A DNA stretch of 64,000 nt from Litoditis marina (lineage: Eukaryota > Nematoda > Chromadorea > Rhabditida > Rhabditidae). The stretch lies in contig CAXIWQ010000477.1 in assembly GCA_964036275.1 (NCBI GenBank), forward strand, positions 1 to 64,000, read 5' to 3'. The notes beneath the pieces are model-generated. The model worked only from the letters and a program-made list of their open reading frames with translations, had not been told where the DNA came from and did not search any database. Positions 36,164 to 49,500 of this stretch are shown here, piece after piece (position 1 is the stretch's first letter; every line of letters starts with the position of its first letter). The position numbers were made by a program, and so were the translations under genes.

Positions 36164-38169
36164 GTATCAGGTTTTTGTAGCTGGGAGCAACAGACTTGAT
36201 AGCCGTATGAACTTTTTTCTGTAGCTGCAAGGCAAAGAGGTAATAACCGCGTTAATTTGTCTTTTGTGGCTGTGCGCCATAGGATATAAAGTCGTATTAG
36301 GTTTTTGTAGCCATGAGCAACAGACTTGATAGCCGTATAAACTTTTTTCTGTAGCTGCAAGGCAAAGAGTCGATAACCGCGTTATATCGTAATTTTTGGC
36401 TGTGTGCCACAGAATAGATAGTTGTATTGGGTTTTTCTAGCTGGGAGCAACATACTTGATAGCCATATAAACTTTTTTCTGTAGCTGCACGGCAAAGAGT
36501 CAATAACCGCGTTAATTTGTCTTTTGTGGCTGTGCGCCACAGAATATAAAGTCGTATTAGGTTTTTGTAGCTGGGAGCAACATACTTGATAGCCGTATAA
36601 ACTTTTTTTCTGTAGCTGCAAGGCAAAGAGGTAATAACCGCGTTAATTTGTCTTTTGTGGCTGTGCGCCACAGAATATAAAGTCGTATTAGGTTTTTGCA
36701 GCTGGGAGCAACAGATTTGATAGCCGTATGAAATGTTCTCTGTAACTGCAAGGCAAAGAGTCAATAACCGCGTTAATTTGTATTTTGTGGCTGTGCGCCA
36801 CAGAATATAAAGTCGTATTATGTTTTTGTAGTTGGAAGCAACAGACTTGATAGCCGTATGATTTTTTTTTGTAGCTGCAAGTCAAAATGTCAATAACCGC
36901 GTTAATTCGTCTTTGTGGCTGTGCGCCTCAGAATAGATTGTCGTATTAGGTTTTTGTAGCTGGGAGCAACAGATTTGATAGCCGTATGAAATGTTCTCTG
37001 TAACTGCGAGGCAAAGAGTCAATAACCGCGTTAATTCGTCTTTTGTGGCTGTGCGCCACAGAATATATAGTCGTATTAGGTTTTTGTAGCTGGGAGCAAC
37101 AAACTTGATAGCCGTATGAACTTTTCTCTGTAGCTGCAAGCCAACAAGTCGATAACCGCGATAATTTGTATTTTGTGGCTGTGCGCCACAGAATAGATTG
37201 TCGTATTAGGTTTTTGTAGCTGGGCGCAACATATTTGATAGCCGTATGAACTGTTCTCTGTAGCTGCAAGGCAAAGAGTCGATAACCGCGTCAATTCGTA
37301 TTTTGTGGCTGTGCGCCACAGAATAGATAGTCGTATTAGATTTTTGTAGCTGGGAGCAACATACTTGGTAGCCGTATAACCTTTTTCCTGTAGCTGCACG
37401 GCAAAGAGTCAATAACCGCGTTAATTTGTCTTTTGTGGCTGTGCGCCACAGAATAGATTGTCGTATTAGGTTTTTGTAGCTGGGAGCAACAGATTTGATA
37501 GCCGTATGAAATATTCTCTGTAACTGCGAGGCAAAGAGTCAATAACCGCGTTAATTCTTCTTTTGTGGCTGTGCGCCACAGAATATATAGTCGTATTAGG
37601 TTTTTGTAGCTGGGAGCAACAGACTTGATAGCCGTATGAACTGTTCTCTGTAGCTGCACGGCAAAGAGTCGATAACCGCGTTAATTTGTCTTTTGTAACT
37701 GTGCGCCACAGAATATAGAGTCGTATTAGGTTTTCGTAGCTGGGAGCAACAGACTTGATAGCCGTATGAATTTTTTTCTGTAGCTGCAAGGCAAAGAGGT
37801 AATAACCGCGTTAATTTGTCTTTTGTGGCTGTGCGCCACAGAATAGATTGTCGTATCAGGTTTTTGTAGCTGGGAGCAACAGACTTGATAGCCGTATGAA
37901 CTTTTCTCTGTAGCTGCAAGCCAACAAGTCGATAACCGCGATAATTCGTATTTTGTGGCTGTGCGCCACAGAATAGATAGTCGTATTAGGTTTTTATAGC
38001 TGGGAGCAACATATTTGATAGCCGTATAACCTTTTTCCTGTAGCTGCACGGCAAAGAGTCAATAACCGCGTTAATTTGTCTTTTGTGGCTGTGCGCCACA
38101 GAATATAAAGTCGTATTAGGTTTTTGTAGCTGGGAGCAACAGACTTGATAGCCGTATGAACTTTTTTCT

Positions 38170-39900
38170 GTAGCTGCAAGGCAAAGAGGTAATAACCGCG
38201 TTAATTTGTCTTTTGTGGCTGTGCGCCACAGAATAGATTTCGTATCAGGTTTTTGTAGCTGGGAGCAACAGACTTGATAGCCGTATGAACTTTTTTCTGT
38301 AGCTGCAAGGCAAAGAGGTAATAACCGCGTTAATTTGTCTTTTGTGGCTGTGCGCCACAGAATAGATTGTCGTATCAGGTTTTTGTAGCTGGGAGCAACA
38401 GACTTGATAGCCGTATGAACTTTTTTCTGTAGCTGCAAGGCAAAGAGGTAATAACCGCGTTAATTTGTCTTTTGTGGCTGTGCGTCATAGGATATAAAGT
38501 CGTATTAGGTTTTTGTAGCCATGAGCAACAGACTTGATAGCCGTATAAACTTTTTTTTGTAGCTGCAAGGCAAAGAGTCGATAACCGCGTTATATCGTAT
38601 TTTGTGGCTGTGTGCCACAGAATAGATAGTTGTATTGGGTTTTTCTAGCTGGGAGCAACATACTTGATAGCCATATAAACTTTTTTCTGTAGCTGCACGG
38701 CAAAGAGTCAATAACCGCGTTAATTTGTCTTTTGTGGCTGTGCGCCACAGAATATAAAGTCGTATTAGGTTTTTGTAGCTGGGAGCAACAGACTTGATAG
38801 CCGTATAAACATTTTTTTCTGTAGCTGCAAGGCAAAGAGATAATAACCGCGTTAATTTGTCTTTTGTGGCTGTGCGCCACAGAATATAAAGTCGTATTAG
38901 GTTTTTGTAGCTGGGAGCAACAGATTTGATAGCCGTATGAAATGTTCTCTGTAACTGCAAGGCAAAGAGTCAATAACCGCGTTAATTTGTCTTTTGTGGC
39001 TGTGCGCCACAGAATATAAAGTCGTATTAGGTTTTTGTAGCTGGGAGCAACAGACTTGATAGCCGTATGAACATTTTTCTGTAGCTGCAAGGCAAAGAGG
39101 TAATAACCGCGTTAATTTGTCTTTTGTGGCTGTGCGCCACAGAATAGATTTCGTATCAGGTTTTTGTAGCTGGGAGCAACAGACTTGATAGCCGTATGAA
39201 CTTTTTTCTGTAGCTGCAAGGCAAAGAGGTAATAACCGCGTTAATTTGTCTTTTGTGGCTGTGCGCCACAGAATAGATTGTCGTATCAGGTTTTTGTAGC
39301 TGGGAGCAACAGACTTGATAGCCGTATGAACTTTTTTCTGTAGCTGCAAGGCAAAGAGGTAATAACCGCGTTAATTTGTCTTTTGTGGCTGTGCGCCATA
39401 GGATATAAAGTCGTATTAGGTTTTTGTAGCCATGAGCAACAGACTTGATAGCCGTATAAACTTTTTTTTGTAGCTGCAAGGCAAAGAGTCGATAACCGCG
39501 TTATATCGTATTTTGTGGCTGTGTGCCACAGAATAGATAGTTGTATTGGGTTTTTCTAGCTGGGAGCAACATACTTGATAGCCATATAAACTTTTTTCTG
39601 TAGCTGCACGGCAAAGAGTCAATAACCGCGTTAATTTGTCTTTTGTGGCTGTGCGCCACAGAATATAAAGTCGTATTAGGTTTTTGTAGCTGGGAGCAAC
39701 AGACTTGATAGCCGTATAAACATTTTTTTCTGTAGCTGCAAGGCAAAGAGATAATAACCGCGTTAATTTGTCTTTTGTGGCTGTGCGCCACAGAATATAA
39801 AGTCGTATTAGGTTTTTGTAGCTGGGAGCAACAGATTTGATAGCCGTATGAAATGTTCTCTGTAACTGCAAGGCAAAGAGTCAATAACCGCGTTAATTTG
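38170..39900. repeat. 7-monomer repeat pair (911 bp)
   Basis: Two copies, about 38,170-38,990 and 39,081-39,900, 911 bp apart. Both carry two private changes: AGATTTCGTATCAGG, missing one base (38,236 and 39,146), and GTATAAACATTTTTTTCTG (38,803 and 39,714). Confidence 0.8.
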
Positions 39901-42184
39901 TATTTTGTGGCTGTGCGCCACAGAATATAAAGTCGTATTATGTTTTTGTAGTTGGAAGCAACAGACTTGATAGCCGTATGATTTTTTTTGTAGCTGCAAG
40001 TCAAAATGTCAATAACCGCGTTAATTCGTCTTTGTGGCTGTGCGCCACAGAATACATTGTCGTATTAGGTTTTTGTAGCTGGGAGCAACAGATTTGATAG
40101 CCGTATGAAATGTTCTCTGTAACTGCGAGGCAAAGAGTCAATAACCGCGTTAATTCGTCTTTTGTGGCTGTGCGCCACAGAATATATAGTCGTATTAGGT
40201 TTTTGTAGCTGGGAGCAACAGACTTGATAGCCGTATGAACTTTTCTCTGTAGCTGCAAGCCAACAAGTCGATAACCGCGATAATTTGTATTTTCTGGCTG
40301 TGCGCCACAGAATAGATTGTCGTATTAGGTTTTTGTAGCTGGGAGCAACAGATTTGATAGCCGTATGAACTGTTCTCTGTAGCTGCAAGGCAAAGAGTCG
40401 ATAACCGCGTCAATTCGTATTTTGTGGCTGTGCGCCACAGAATAGATAGTCGTATTAGGTTTTTGTAGCTGGGAGCAACATACTTGGTAGCCGTATAACC
40501 TTTTTCCTGTAGCTGCACGGCAAAGAGTCAATAACCGCGTTAATTTGTCTTTTGTGGCTGTGCGCCACAGAATATGAAGTCGTATTAGGTTTTTGTAGCT
40601 GGGAGCAACAGACTTGATGGCCGTATGAACTTTTTTCTGTAGCTGCAAGGCAAAGAAGTAATAACCGCGTTAATTTGTCTTTTGTGGCTGTGCGCCACAG
40701 AATATATTGTCGTATCAGGTTTTTGTAGCTGGGAGCAACAGACTTGATAGCCGTATGAATTTTTTTCTGTAGCTGCAAGGCAAAGAGGTAATAACCGCGT
40801 TAATTTGTCTTTTGTGGCTGTGCGCCATAGGATATAAAGTCGTATTAGGTTTTTGTAGCCATGAGCAACAGACTTGATAGCCGTATAAACTTTTTTTTGT
40901 AGCTGCAAGGCAAAGAGTCGATAACCGCGTTATATCGTATTTTGTGGCTGTGTGCCACAGAATAGATAGTTGTATTGGGTTTTTCTAGCTGGGAGCAACA
41001 TACTTGATAGCCATATAAACTTTTTTCTGTAGCTGCACGGCAAAGAGTCAATAACCGCGTTAATTTGTCTTTTGTGGCTGTGCGCCACAGAATATAAAGT
41101 CGTATTAGGTTTTTGTAGCTGGGAGCAACAGACTTGATAGCCGTATAAACTTTTTTTCTGTAGCTGCAAGGCAAAGAGATAATAACCGCGTTAATTTGTC
41201 TTTTGTGGCTGTGCGCCACAGAATATAAAGTCGTATTAGGTTTTTGTAGCTGGGAGCAACAGATTTGATAGCCGTATGAAATGTTCTCTGTAACTGCAAG
41301 GCAAAGAGTCAATAACCGCGTTAATTTGTATTTTGTGGCTGTGCGCCACAGAATATAAAGTCGTATTATGTTTTTGTAGTTGGAAGCAACAGACTTGATA
41401 GCCGTAATTTTTTTTTTGTAGCTGCAAGTCAAAATGTCAATAACCGCGTTAATTCGTCTTTGTGGCTGTGCGCCACAGAATAGATTGTCGTATTAGGTTT
41501 TTGTAGCTGGGAGCAACAGATTTGATAGCCGTATGAAATGTTCTCTGTAACTGCGAGGCAAAGAGTCAATAACCGCGTTAATTTGTCTTTTGTGGCTGTG
41601 CGCCACAGAATATATAGTCGTATCAGGTTTTTGTAGCTGGGAGCAACAGACTTGATAGCCGTATGAACTTTTCTCTGTAGCTGCAAGCCAACAAGTCGAT
41701 AACCGCGATAATTTGTATTTTCTGGCTGTGCGCCACAGAATAGATTGTCGTATTAGGTTTTTGTAGCTGGGAGCAACAGATTTGATAGCCGTATGAACTG
41801 TTCTCTGTAGCTGCAAGGCAAAGAGTCGATAACCGCGTCAATTCGTATTTTGTGGCTGTGCGCCACAGAATAGATAGTCGTATTAGGTTTTTGTAGCTGG
41901 GAGCAACATACTTGGTAGCCGTATAACCTTTTTCCTGTAGCTGCACGGCAAAGAGTCAATAACCGCGTTAATTTGTCTTTTGTGGCTGTGCGCCACAGAA
42001 TATGAAGTCGTATTAGGTTTTTGTAGCTGGGAGCAACAGACTTGATGGCCGTATGAACTTTTTTCTGTAGCTGCAAGGCAAAGAAGTAATAACCGCGTTA
42101 ATTTGTCTTTTGTGGCTGTGCGCCACAGAATATATTGTCGTATCAGGTTTTTGTAGCTGGGAGCAACAGACTTGATAGCCGTAT
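39330..42184. repeat. 11-monomer higher-order repeat (1,428 bp), two copies
   Basis: Copies at about 39,330-40,756 and 40,757-42,184. Shared landmarks: GCCATAGGATATAAAG (39,397 and 40,825 only as the start of each unit), GTATTTTCTGGCTGTGC (40,287 and 41,715), CATACTTGGTAGCCG (40,489 and 41,917) and GACTTGATGGCCG (40,612 and 42,040). They part near 42,184, where GTATAAACTTTTCTC replaces GTATGAATTTTTTTC. Confidence 0.84.
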
Positions 42185-42195
42185 AAACTTTTCTC

Positions 42196-43274
42196 TGTAG
42201 CTGCAAGCCAACAAGTCGATAACCGCGATATTTCGTGTTTTGTGGCTGTGCGCCACAGAATAGATTGTCGTATTAGGTTTTTGTAGCTGGGAGCGACAGA
42301 TTTGATAGCCGTATGAACTGTTCTCTGTAGCTGCAAGCCAAAGAGACGATAACCGCGTTAATTCGTATTTTGTGGCTGTGCGCCACATAATAGATAGTCG
42401 TATTAGGTTTTTGTATCTGGGAGCAACAGACTTGATAGCCGTATGAACTGTTCTCTGTAGTTGCAAGGCAAAGAGTCGATAACCGCGTTAATTCGTATTT
42501 TGTGGCTGTGCGCCACAGAATAGATTGTCGTATTAGGTTTTTGTAGCTGGGAGCAACATACTCGATAGCCGTATAAACTTTTTTATATAGCTGCACGGTA
42601 AAGAGTCAATAACCGCGTTAATTCGTATTTTGTGGCTGTGCGCCACAGAATAGATTGTCGTATTAGGTTTTTGTAGCTGGGAGCAACATACTCGATAGCC
42701 GTATAAACTTTTTTATATAGCTGCACGGTAAAGAGTCAATAACCGCGTTAATTTGTCTTTTGTGGCTGTGCGCCACAGAATAGTAAGTCGTATTAGGTTT
42801 TTGTAGCTGGGAGCAACAGACTTGATAGCCGTATAAACTTTTTTCTGTAGCTGCAAGCCAACAAGTCGATAACCGCGATATTTCGTGTTTTGTGGCTGTG
42901 CGCCACAGAATAGATTGTCGTATTAGGTTTTTGTAGCTGGGAGCGACAGATTTGATAGCCGTATGAACTGTTCTCTGTAGCTGCAAGCCAAAGAGACGAT
43001 AACCGCGTTAATTCGTATTTTGTGGCTGTGCGCCACATAATAGATAGTCGTATTAGGTTTTTGTATCTGGGAGCAACAGACTTGATAGCCGTATGAACTG
43101 TTCTCTGTAGTTGCAAGGCAAAGAGTCGATAACCGCGTTAATTCGTATTTTGTGGCTGTGCGCCACAGAATAGATTGTCGTATTAGGTTTTTGTAGCTGG
43201 GAGCAACATACTCGATAGCCGTATAAAGTTTTTTATATAGCTGCACGGTAAAGAGTCAATAACCGCGTTAATTT
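42196..43274. repeat. 5-monomer repeat pair (650 bp)
   Basis: Copies at about 42,196-42,845 and 42,846-43,274 (second one partial), exactly 650 bp apart. Landmarks are GGGAGCGACAGATTTG (42,290 and 42,940) and TTTTATATAGCTGCACGG (three times, including one extra single-monomer duplication near 42,585 and 42,715). The tight 130- and 650-bp spacing suggests a recent event. Confidence 0.82.
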
Positions 43275-43594
43275 GTCTTTTGTGGCTGTGCGCCACAGAA
43301 TAGTAAGTCGTATTAGGTTTTTGTAGCTGGGAGCAACAGACTTGATAGCCGTATAAACTTTTTTCTGTAGCTGCAAGGCAAAGAGTCAATAACCGCGTTA
43401 ATTCGTCTTTTGTGGCTGTGTGCCACAGAAAAGATAGTTGTATTTGGTTTTTCTAGCTGGGAGCAACGTACTTGATAGCCGTATGAACTTTTTTTTTGTA
43501 GCTGCAAGGCAAAGAGTCAATAACCGCGTTAATTTGTCTTTTGTGGCTGTGCGCCACAGAACATAAAGTCGTATTAGGTTTTTGTAGCCAGGAG

Positions 43595-46500
43595 CAACAG
43601 ACTTGATAGCCGTATAAACTTTTTTCTGTAGCTGCAAGGCAAAGAGTCGATAACCGCGTTAATTCGTAATTTGTGGCTGTGTGCCACAGAAAAGATAGTT
43701 GTATTGGGTTTTTCGAGCTGGGAGCAACACACTTGATAGCCGTATGAACTTTTTTTGTAGCTGCAAGGCAAAGAGTCAATAACCGCGTTAATTTGTCTTT
43801 TGTGGCTGTGCGCCACAGAACATAAAGTCGTATTAGGTTTTCTAGCTGGGAGCAACATACTTGATAGCCGTATACACTTTTTTCTGTAGCTGCAAGGCAA
43901 AGAGTCAATAACCGCGTTAATTCGTATTTTGTGGCTGTGTGCCACAGAAAAGATAGTTGTATTAGGTTTTTGTAGTTGGGAGCAACAGACTTGATTGCCG
44001 TATGAGTTTTTTTTTGTAACTGCAAGCCGAAGAGTCGATAACCGCGTTAATTCGTATTTCGTGGCTGTGCGCCACAGAATAGATAATCGTATTAGGTTTT
44101 TGTAGCTGGGAGCAACAGACTTGATAGCCGTATAAACTTTTTTCTGTAGCTGCAAGGCAAAGAGTCAATAACCGCGTTAATTTGTCTTTTGTGGTTGTGC
44201 GCCACAGAATATAAAGTCGTATTAGGTTTTTGTAGTTGGGAGCAACAGACTTGATAGCCGTATGATTTTTTTTCTGTAGGTGCAAGGCAAAGAGTCAATA
44301 ACCGCGTTAATTTGTATTTGGTGGATGTGCGCCACAAAATAGATTGTCGTATTAGGTTTTTGTAGCTGGGAGCAACAGACTTGATAGCCGTATGAACTTT
44401 TTTCTGTAGCTGCAAGGCAAAGAGTCAATAACCGCGTTAAGTCGTCTTTTGTGGCTGTGCGCCACAGAATATACAGTCGTCTTAGGTTTTTGTATCTGGG
44501 AGCAACAGACTTGATAGCCGTATGAACTTTTCTCTGTAGCTGCAAGGCAAAGAGTCAATAACCGCGTTAAGTCGTCTTTTGTGGCTGTGCGCCACAGAAT
44601 ATATAGTCGTGTTAGGTCTTTGTAGCTGGGAGCAACATACTTGATAGCCGTATAAACTTTTTTTTGTAGCTTTACGGCAAAGAGTCAATAACCGCGTTAA
44701 TTTGTCTTTTGTGGCTGTGCGCCACAGAATATGAAGTCGTATTAGGTTTTTGTAGCTGGGAGCAACAGACTTGATAGCCGCATAAACTTTTCTCTGTAAC
44801 TGCAAGCCAAAAAGTCGATAGCCGCGTTAATTCGTATTTTGTGGCTGTGCGCCACAGAATAGATTGTCGTATTAGGTGTTTGTATCTGGGAGCAACAGAT
44901 TTGATAGCCGTATGAACTTTTCTCTTTAACTGCAAGCCAAAAAGTCGATAACCGCGTTAATTCGTATTTTGTGGCTGTGCGCCACAGAATAGATTGTCGT
45001 ATTAGGTGTTTGTATCTGGGAGCAACAGATTCGATAGCCGTATGAAATATTCTCTGTAACTGCGAGGCAAAGAGTCAATAACCGCGTTAATTCGTCTTTT
45101 GTGGCTGTGCGCCACAGAATATATAGTCGTATTAGGTTTTTGTAGCTGGGAGCAACAGACTTGATAGCCGTATGATTTTTTTTTGTAGCTGCAAGTCAAA
45201 ATGTCAATAACCGCGTTAATTCGTCTTTGTGGCTGTGCGCCACAGAATAGATTGTCGTATTAGGTTTTTGTAGCTGGGAGCAACAGATTTGATAGCCGTA
45301 TGAAATGTTCTCTGTAACTGCGAGGCAAAGAGTCAATAACCGCGTTAATTCGTCTTTTGTGGCTGTGCGCCACAGAATATATAGTCGTATTAGGTTTTTG
45401 TAGCTGGGAGCAACAGACTTGATAGCCGTATGAACTTTTCTCTGTAGCTGCAAGCCAACAAGTCGATAACCGCGATAATTTGTTTTTGTGGCTGTGCGCC
45501 ACAGAATAGATTGTCGTATTAGGTTTTTGTAGCTGGGAGCAACAGATTTGATAGCCGTATGAAATATTCTCTGTAGCTGCAAGGCAAAGAGTCGATAACC
45601 GCGTCAATTCGTATTTTGTGGCTGTGCGCCACAGAATAGATAGTCGTATTAGGTTTTTGTAGCTGGGAGCAACATACTTGATAGCCGTATAACCTTTTTC
45701 CTGTAGCTGCACGGCAAAGAGTCAATAACCGCGTTAATTTGTCTTTTGTGGCTGTGCGCCACAGAATATAAAGTCGTATTAGGTTTTCGTAGCTGGGAGC
45801 AACAGACTTGATAGCCGTACGAACTTTTTTCTGTAGCTGCAAGGCAAAGAGGTAATAACCGCGTTAATTTGTCTTTTGCGGCTGTGCGCCACAGAATAGA
45901 TTGTCGTATCAGGTTTTTGTAGCTGGGAGCAACAGACTTGATAGCCGTATGAACTTTTCTCTGTAGCTGCAAGCCAACAAGTCGATAACCGCGATATTTC
46001 GTGTTTTGTGGCTGTGCGCCACAGAATATAAAGTCGTATTAGGTTTTCGTAGCTGGGAGCAACAGACTTGATAGCCGTATGATTTTTTTCTGTAGCTGCA
46101 AGGCAAAGAGTCAATAACCGCGTTAATTTGTCTTTTGTGGCTGTGCGCCACAGAATATAAAGTCGTATTAGGTTTTCGTAGCTGGGAGCAACAGACTTGA
46201 TAGCCGTATGAACTTTTTTCTGTAGCTGCAAGGCAAAGAGGTAATAACCGCGTTAATTTGTCTTTTGTGGCTGTGCGCCACAGAATAGATTGTCGTATCA
46301 GGTTTTTGTAGCTGGGAGCAACAGACTTGATAGCCGTATGAACTTTTCTCTGTAGCTGCAAGCCAACAAGTCGATAACCGCGATATTTCGTGTTTTGTGG
46401 CTGTGCGCCACAGAATATAAAGTCGTATTAGGTTTTCGTAGCTGGGAGCAACAGACTTGATAGCCGTATGATTTTTTTTCTGTAGCTGCAAGGCAAAGAG

Positions 46501-49500
46501 TCAATAACCGCGTTAATTTGTCTTTTGTGGCTGTGCGCCACAGAATAGATTGTCGTATTAGGTTTTTGTAGCTGGGAGCAACAGATTTGATAGCCGTATG
46601 AAATATTTTCTGTAACTGCGAGGCAAAGAGTCAATAACCGCGTTAATTCGTCTTTTGTGGCTGTGCGCCACAGAATATATAGTCGTATTAGGTTTTTGTA
46701 GCTGGGAGCAACAGACTTGATAGCCGTATGAACTGTTCTCTGTAGCTGCAAGGCAAAGAGTCGATAACCGCGTTAATTCGTATTTTGTGGCTGTGCGCCA
46801 CAGAATAGATAGTCGTATTAGGTTTTTTTAGCTGGGAGCAACATACTTGATAGCCGTATAACCTTTTTCCTGTAGCTGCACGGCAAAGAGTCAATAACCG
46901 CGTTAATTTGTCTTTTGTGGCTGTGCGCCACAGAATATAAAGTCGTATTAGGTTTTCGTAGCTGGGAGCAACAGACTTGATAGCCGTATGAATTTTTTTC
47001 TGTAGCTGCAAGGCAAAGAGGTAATAACCGCGTTAATTTGTCTTTTGTGGCTGTGCGCCACAGAATAGATTGTCGTATCAGGTTTTTGTAGCTGGGAGCA
47101 ACAGACTTGATAGCCGTATGAACTTTTCTCTGTAGCTGCAAGCCAACAAGTCGATAACCGCGATAATTCGTATTTTGTGGCTGTGCGCCACAGAATAGAT
47201 TGTCGTATTAGGTTTTTGTAGCTGGGAGCAACAGATTTGATAGCCGTATGAACTGTTCTTTGTAGCTGCAAGGCAAAGAGTCGATAACCGCGTTAATTCG
47301 TATTTTGTGGCTGTGCGCCACAGAATAGATAGTCGTATTAGGTTTTTGTAGCTGGGAGCAACATATTTGATAGCCGTATAACCTTTTTCCTGTAGCTGCA
47401 CGGCAAAGAGTCAATAACCGCGTTAATTTGTCTTTTGTGGCTGTGCGCCACAGAATATAAAGTCGTATTAGGTTTTTGTAGCTGGGAGCAACAGACTTGA
47501 TAGCCGTATGAACTTTTTTCTGTAGCTGCAAGGCAAAGAGGTAATAACCGCGTTAATTTGTCTTTTGTGGCTGTGCGCCACAGAATAGATTGTCGTATCA
47601 GGTTTTTGTAGCTGGGAGCAACAGACTTGATAGCCGTATGAACTTTTTCTGTAGCTGCAAGGCAAAGAGGTAATAACCGCGTTAATTTGTCTTTTGTGGC
47701 TGTGCGCCACAGAATATAAAGTCGTATTAGGTTTTCGTAGCTGGGAGCAACAGACTTGATAGCCGTATGAACTTTTTTCTGTAGCTGCAAGGCAAAGAGG
47801 TAATAACCGCGTTAATTTGTCTTTTGTGGCTGTGCGCCACAGAATAGATTGTCGTATTAGGTTTTTTTAGCTGGGAGCAACATACTTGATAGCCGTATAA
47901 CCTTTTTCCTGTAGCTGCACGGCAAAGAGTCAATAACCGCGTTAATTTGTCTTTTGTGGCTGTGCGCCACAGAATATAAAGTCGTATTAGGTTTTCGTAG
48001 CTGGGAGCAACAGACTTGATAGCCGTATGAATTTTTTTATGTAGCTGCAAGGCAAAGAGGTAATAACCGCGTTAATTTGTCTTTTGTGGCTGTGCGCCAC
48101 AGAATAGATTGTCGTATCAGGTTTTTGTAGCTGGGAGCAACAGACTTGATAGCCGTAGCTCTGTAGCTGCAAGCCAACAAGTCGATAACCGCGATAATTC
48201 GTATTTTGTGGCTGTGCGCCACAGAATAGATTGTCGTATTAGGTTTTTGTAGCTGGGAGCAACAGATTTGATAGCCGTATGAACTTTTCTTTGTAGCTGC
48301 AAGCCAACAAGTCGATAACCGCGATAATTTGTTTTTGTGGCTGTGCGCCACAGAATAGATTGTCGTATTAGGTTTTTTTAGCTGGGAGCAACATACTTGA
48401 TAGCCGTATAACCTTTTTCCTGTAGCTGCACGGCAAAGAGTCAATAACCGCGTTAATTTGTCTTTTGTGGCTGTGCGCCACAGAATATAAAGTCGTATTA
48501 GGTTTTCGTAGCTGGGAGCAACAGACTTGATAGCCGTATGAATTTTTTTCTGTAGCTGCAAGGCAAAGAGGTAATAACCGCGTTAATTTGTCTTTTGTGG
48601 CTGTGCGCCACAGAATAGATTGTCGTATCAGGTTTTTGTAGCTGGGAGCAACAGACTTGATAGCCGTAGCTCTGTAGCTGCAAGCCAACAAGTCGATAAC
48701 CGCGATAATTCGTATTTTGTGGCTGTGCGCCACAGAATAGATTGTCGTATTAGGTTTTTGTAGCTGGGAGCAACAGATTTGATAGCCGTATGAACTTTTC
48801 TCTGTAGCTGCAAGCCAACAAGTCGATAACCGCGATAATTTGTTTTTGTGGCTGTGCGCCACAGAATAGATTGTCGTATTAGGTTTTTGTAGCTGGGAGC
48901 AACAGATTTGATAGCCGTATGAAATATTCTCTGTAGCTGCAAGGCAAAGAGTCGATAACCGCGTCAATTCGTATTTTGTGGCTGTGCGCCACAGAATAGA
49001 TAGTCGTATTAGGTTTTTGTAGCTGGGAGCAACATACTTGATAGCCGTATAACCTTTTTCCTGTAGCTGCACGGCAAAGAGTCAATAACCGCGTTAATGT
49101 GTCTTTTGTGGCTGTGCGCCACAGAATATAAAGTCGTATTAGGTTTTCGTAGCTGGGAGCAACAGACTTGATAGCCGTACGAACTTTTTTCTGTAGCTGC
49201 AAGGCAAAGAGGTAATAACCGCGTTAATTTGTCTTTTGTGGCTGTGCGCCACAGAATAGATTGTCGTATCAGGTTTTTGTAGCTGGGAGCAACAGACTTG
49301 ATAGCCGTATGAACTTTTCTCTGTAGCTGCAAGCCAACAAGTCGATAACCGCGATATTTCGTGTTTTGTGGCTGTGCGCCACAGAATATAAAGTCGTATT
49401 AGGTTTTCGTAGCTGGGAGCAACAGACTTGATAGCCGTATGAACTTTTTTCTGTAGCTGCAAGGCAAAGAGGTAATAACCGCGTTAATTTGTCTTTTGTG

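Larger units (their letters stand above)
34016..37230. repeat. 32-monomer repeat (4,166 bp), copy 2
   Basis: Second copy of 29,850-33,075 without the C-run. It diverges near 37,225, where CTGGGCGCAACATATTTG appears. Confidence 0.8.
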
